Assembly (NCBI GenBank): GCA_902781465.1
Contig: CACZJK010000004.1
Span: forward strand, 1 to 64,000
DNA: 64,000 bases
DNA from: an uncultured Pseudomonadota bacterium
Lineage (GTDB): Bacteria; Pseudomonadota; Alphaproteobacteria; Rs-D84
Reading direction: 5' to 3'
The notes under the pieces are model-generated. The model saw only the letters and a list, made by a program, of their open reading frames with translations, did not search any database and was not told the DNA's origin. Of the stretch, positions 61,621 through 64,000 are shown one piece after another (position 1 is the stretch's first letter; each line of letters starts with the position of its first letter). The translations under genes and the position numbers were made by a program.

Positions 61621-62703
61621 CTAAGGTTCATTAAATATACGGGCAGGGTCCACAGATTTATCGCCACGGCGAACTTCTAAATACATCTCTGGACGGTTGT
61701 CATTCATACGCCCAACAGGTTCGCCCGCCAAAACTTCTTGGCCAACCAAGGCGTCAATAGAACCCATATTTGTCATAACTGTATTATATCCATTTTTGTG
61801 TGACATAATAACAACCTTGCCAAAGCCACGAAAAGAATCAGCAAATTTTATAATGCCGTCCGCCGGTGCCATAACCAAAGCATCACCGCGTGTGCGTATG
61901 CGCCATCCATCTGATTTTAATCCCAGTGCAGTTTTTTCGCCGTAACGAACGACCAATCTGCCACGAACAGGGACATTTAATTTGCGTTTTGAAAATTTTT
62001 CATCGCCTGTCATTTTCGAAGAACCAACCCCGGCGGATAATTCAGAAATACTTTTTGCGCGTGCTGATAATTGTTTTAATTTATCTTGCAGTGCGATTTG
62101 TTGGCTTTTTAATTTTTCGTTTTGCGCAGAACGTGTTTTTAATAATCTGTTTAATTCATTTTTTTCGTTTGTGTATTTTTTTGCACTGCGATCCAGTTTT
62201 TCTTTTTCAACAGTTCTGTTTTCGTGAATTTTATCCAATTCGTTTAACTTTTTTGTTGCGTCCATTATTTTAGAATCGAATCTGTCAGATGCAGCCGCCA
62301 ACATAACAGATGTCAAAACATAATCGTGCATAGTTTGGACATCAAAGTTAGGGTTTGATGCAATAAACAGCATACTGGCCGTTGCGTTTGTTATGCCTTC
62401 GCGACTTTGTCCCAGTTCGGCGGTTATTTTGTCGCGTTGTTTATCCAGTTCGGCAATGCGTTTAATAAGTGCGCCACGTTGTTCTTCCAGATTGCTTACT
62501 TTATCGGCCGCTTTGACCAATTGCTTTTTAGTTTTTTCGACATCTTTATTAGATGTTTGTAATTGTTGTTCTATCTTTTTATTTTGAATTTCTGTTTGTT
62601 TAATTTGATTTTGTATTTTCATTAATTCATTATTTGCACCAAAACCGGGCAGGGTGCAAACCGATAATACAATTACAGACAAGATGCCTTTGCTTTTTAA
62701 CAT
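61621..62703 (-). CDS. envC: EnvC-like amidase activator with degenerate LytM domain
   Basis: The 360-residue periplasmic protein has a signal peptide (to about residue 22) and long coiled coils (about 25-110 and 150-225). A C-terminal LytM/M23 domain (about 245-355) has lost the zinc ligands: the H-x3-D site is GWRIRTRGDA, the Y-x-H is VMTNMG, and H-x-H is MYLEV. In E. coli, EnvC is such an inactive LytM protein, recruited by FtsX to activate amidases. FtsEX lies at 6.9-8.5 kb, so the pathway looks complete. The promoter TTTACA-N17-TAGAAT ends 6 nt before the ATG (leaderless). Confidence 0.85.
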   Translation of the reverse strand: MLKSKGILSVIVLSVCTLPGFGANNELMKIQNQIKQTEIQNKKIEQQLQTSNKDVEKTKKQLVKAADKVSNLEEQRGALIKRIAELDKQRDKITAELGQSREGITNATASMLFIASNPNFDVQTMHDYVLTSVMLAAASDRFDSKIMDATKKLNELDKIHENRTVEKEKLDRSAKKYTNEKNELNRLLKTRSAQNEKLKSQQIALQDKLKQLSARAKSISELSAGVGSSKMTGDEKFSKRKLNVPVRGRLVVRYGEKTALGLKSDGWRIRTRGDALVMAPADGIIKFADSFRGFGKVVIMSHKNGYNTVMTNMGSIDALVGQEVLAGEPVGRMNDNRPEMYLEVRRGDKSVDPARIFNEP

Positions 62704-62709
62704 AGTAGT

Positions 62710-62738
62710 ATTCTATCAAAACAATAAAAAAATGTAAA
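62710..62738 (-). promoter_or_regulatory. Promoter of a leaderless envC mRNA
   Basis: Minus strand: TTTACA (62738-62733), 17 bp, extended TGATAGAAT (62718-62710). Six nt separate it from the ATG at 62703. Confidence 0.55.
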
Positions 62739-62810
62739 TGATGGAATTATGATAAAATGTTTAACAAAAAAACACAAATGTGTTAAAATATACAAAAAAG
62801 TTGGTAATAA

Positions 62811-63536
62811 ATGGATAAAAAGACAATAAAAATTCAAAATGCAACGAACAAGATAAAACAACGGATTGTGTTGTATCATGTCTTGTCGCCGATAAACCAA
62901 CAGCAATTCAACCAAATCAAAGAAAGTGGATATTTCAAACCGTCTGAAAATGCGCTTGGCGGGCAGAGTAATGGCTATTACTTTTTTACCACACGTCAAG
63001 GTGCACAATACCATATTGATTCTAATAAAGATATGTGGGAAAAGGGTGCGGATAAAAATGCATATATTGTTGAATGTGAAATTGATAGAGATGATGTTAA
63101 ATATCCAATATGGAAACTTGATTACGAAGCCATGCAAGATTTCTTGTTTGATATGATTTATATGGTTGCACAAAAACACAGTATAAATTTTGATGGCTTG
63201 GAAATAAAAGTAGCAAATGATAAAAAATTAGAAATATCTGATAATGGAAAATTTTCGCGTATAAGCAGTTTTTCAGCAGATATTCATTCTGGTTTAGTCG
63301 AAAGAATTGCAGATTATTTGTATAAAAATAATTCAAATTTCAAAAATGCTTATGATAAATTATTACAAGATGTGTTTGCCGGAAATGGCAACAATCAAGA
63401 ATTATATGCAGTAAAAACAAGTAAAAAGCAAAAAATAACTAATATTACAAAAATAGAAATAAAAACGCCCGAACAACAACCACAGAATTCGCAAATAAAT
63501 AAATTTTTTGCGCGTTATGGTCGCACCAGGCGTTGA
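62811..63536 (+). CDS. ADP-ribosyltransferase-like protein of unknown function
   Basis: The 241-residue soluble protein has no signal peptide. The first half (about 18-92) reads IVLYHVLSPINQQQFNQIKE, then GYFKPSENALGGQSNGYYFF and AYIVECEIDRD. This is the LYH...I...G-Y-F...G-x-G-x-YF-x-T...A pattern of DUF3990/RNA-phosphotransferase-type ADP-ribosyltransferase folds. The C-terminal part is Lys/Gln-rich and lacks known domains. It is convergent with the Fic/Doc gene (2-nt gap). The assignment rests on motif pattern only; an interbacterial or host-directed toxin is a possibility. Confidence 0.5.
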   Translation: MDKKTIKIQNATNKIKQRIVLYHVLSPINQQQFNQIKESGYFKPSENALGGQSNGYYFFTTRQGAQYHIDSNKDMWEKGADKNAYIVECEIDRDDVKYPIWKLDYEAMQDFLFDMIYMVAQKHSINFDGLEIKVANDKKLEISDNGKFSRISSFSADIHSGLVERIADYLYKNNSNFKNAYDKLLQDVFAGNGNNQELYAVKTSKKQKITNITKIEIKTPEQQPQNSQINKFFARYGRTRR

Positions 63537-63538
63537 TT

Positions 63539-64000
63539 TTATTTGATATTAGAATTTTTCAATTGTGCGATGATTTGATCTTGTGATGCTTTCATGGCAT
63601 TGTACATATATCTGTAATATGCTTTTGAATCACCATTTGCCATCGCGGCCAAAGCTTTGCGATAATGTTCTTTATCACTTTTACGATTGAATACAATTGG
63701 ACGATATCCGCATTTAACCAAAGCCAAATTCATAACCATTCTGGAAGTACGTTTGTTATAATCATCAAAAGGATGAACCATAATAAGGTTATAGTGTAAA
63801 TCAAACGCACGTAATGGATCTGGTTTTGTGCTGTGATTATAATCATAAAATACATTATCTAATAATTGTGGAATTAAAGATGGGTCAGGTGTATGAATAC
63901 GGCCCCCGTTCACTGTAATTTCTAGAATTTTTGGCGTATTTCTGTACTGGCCTGGCAAAATATTTGTGTCATGAGCAATAAGCCAATGTATATCGCATAT
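63539..64000 (-). CDS. Fic/Doc-family protein, 5' end outside the window
   Basis: The last 153 codons of a Fic-fold protein. The reading frame is open through the window edge, so the N-terminus is missing. Visible are DIHWLIAHDTNILPGQYR, then HNLIMVHPFDDYNKRTSRM in family terms: HPF as in Fic AMPylases but NKRT as in Doc kinases (canonical Fic is HPFx[DE]GNGR). The Fic loop Gly residues are therefore replaced by Tyr and Lys. The C-terminus is helical (KEHYRKALAAMANGDSKAYY). It could AMPylate or phosphorylate a target such as EF-Tu. No Phd-like antitoxin is visible within the window. Confidence 0.8.
   Translation of the reverse strand: MCDIHWLIAHDTNILPGQYRNTPKILEITVNGGRIHTPDPSLIPQLLDNVFYDYNHSTKPDPLRAFDLHYNLIMVHPFDDYNKRTSRMVMNLALVKCGYRPIVFNRKSDKEHYRKALAAMANGDSKAYYRYMYNAMKASQDQIIAQLKNSNIK

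Overview
The window is a low-GC chromosome segment from a bacterium that I place in the Alphaproteobacteria. The evidence is a CcrM-type GANTC methyltransferase, the acpP-fabF...mltG and ftsEX contexts, the alphaproteobacterial look of the ribosomal proteins, and a Gram-negative envelope (tolB, outer-membrane barrels, envC, slt). Secreted cysteine-rich proteins with InlB-type repeats, and GC-rich intergenic repeats like those common in gut bacteria, suggest a small-genome, host- or gut-associated lineage (inference). No insertion sequence, prophage or CRISPR array was seen.

Layout: 0-3.8 kb holds a secreted Cys-rich/InlB-repeat protein, class II aldolase, a lipoprotein, a VirB2-like pilin and a ribbon-helix-helix (RHH) plus unknown-protein operon resembling a toxin-antitoxin module. 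3.9-9.1 kb is envelope and division: tolB, a secreted nuclease, plsC, a DUF218 protein, ftsX, ftsE and a VTT membrane protein. 9.2-14.9 kb carries rbfA, lepA, a catalytically dead tyrosine-recombinase-like protein, acpP, fabF and an unknown gene. 14.9-16.9 kb is an accessory insert between fabF and mltG: tRNA-Pro(CGG) with an odd inverted repeat, a structured leader, two secreted-protein genes and GC-rich repeats. 17-39 kb holds mltG, an outer-membrane protein and the complete str-S10-spc-alpha ribosomal supercluster. 39-60 kb carries five large secreted Cys-rich proteins that I read as one family, interleaved with ccrM, nrdR, slt, rnhB, pgk, clpP, clpX and infA. 60-64 kb ends with an OB-fold protein, a beta-barrel, an EnvC-like amidase activator, an ADP-ribosyltransferase-like protein and a truncated Fic/Doc protein.

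The ribosomal supercluster is compact but odd. rpsL carries an inferred 29-bp deletion and rplW an exact 13-bp tandem duplication; each breaks the frame of an essential gene. rpmD, adk and rpmJ are absent from their usual places. Most wide gene junctions carry hairpins without a U-tract. A secreted Cys-rich protein gene flanked by terminators sits between rpsK and rpoA, and rpoA has a promoter overlapping that gene's stop codon.

The best candidate for an undescribed system is the Cys-rich family (39125-41965, 43114-45207, 52588-54885, 55373-57553, 57573-60086). Four members share a signal peptide, a basic linker, a C-x3-[YF]-x2-CMD-x-FC box, coiled coil, a usually acidic linker, a second conserved Cys block and further Cys modules; the fifth is more distant. 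Several envelope genes also seem to be expressed from leaderless mRNAs, because consensus -10 boxes lie only 6-10 nt before their ATG.
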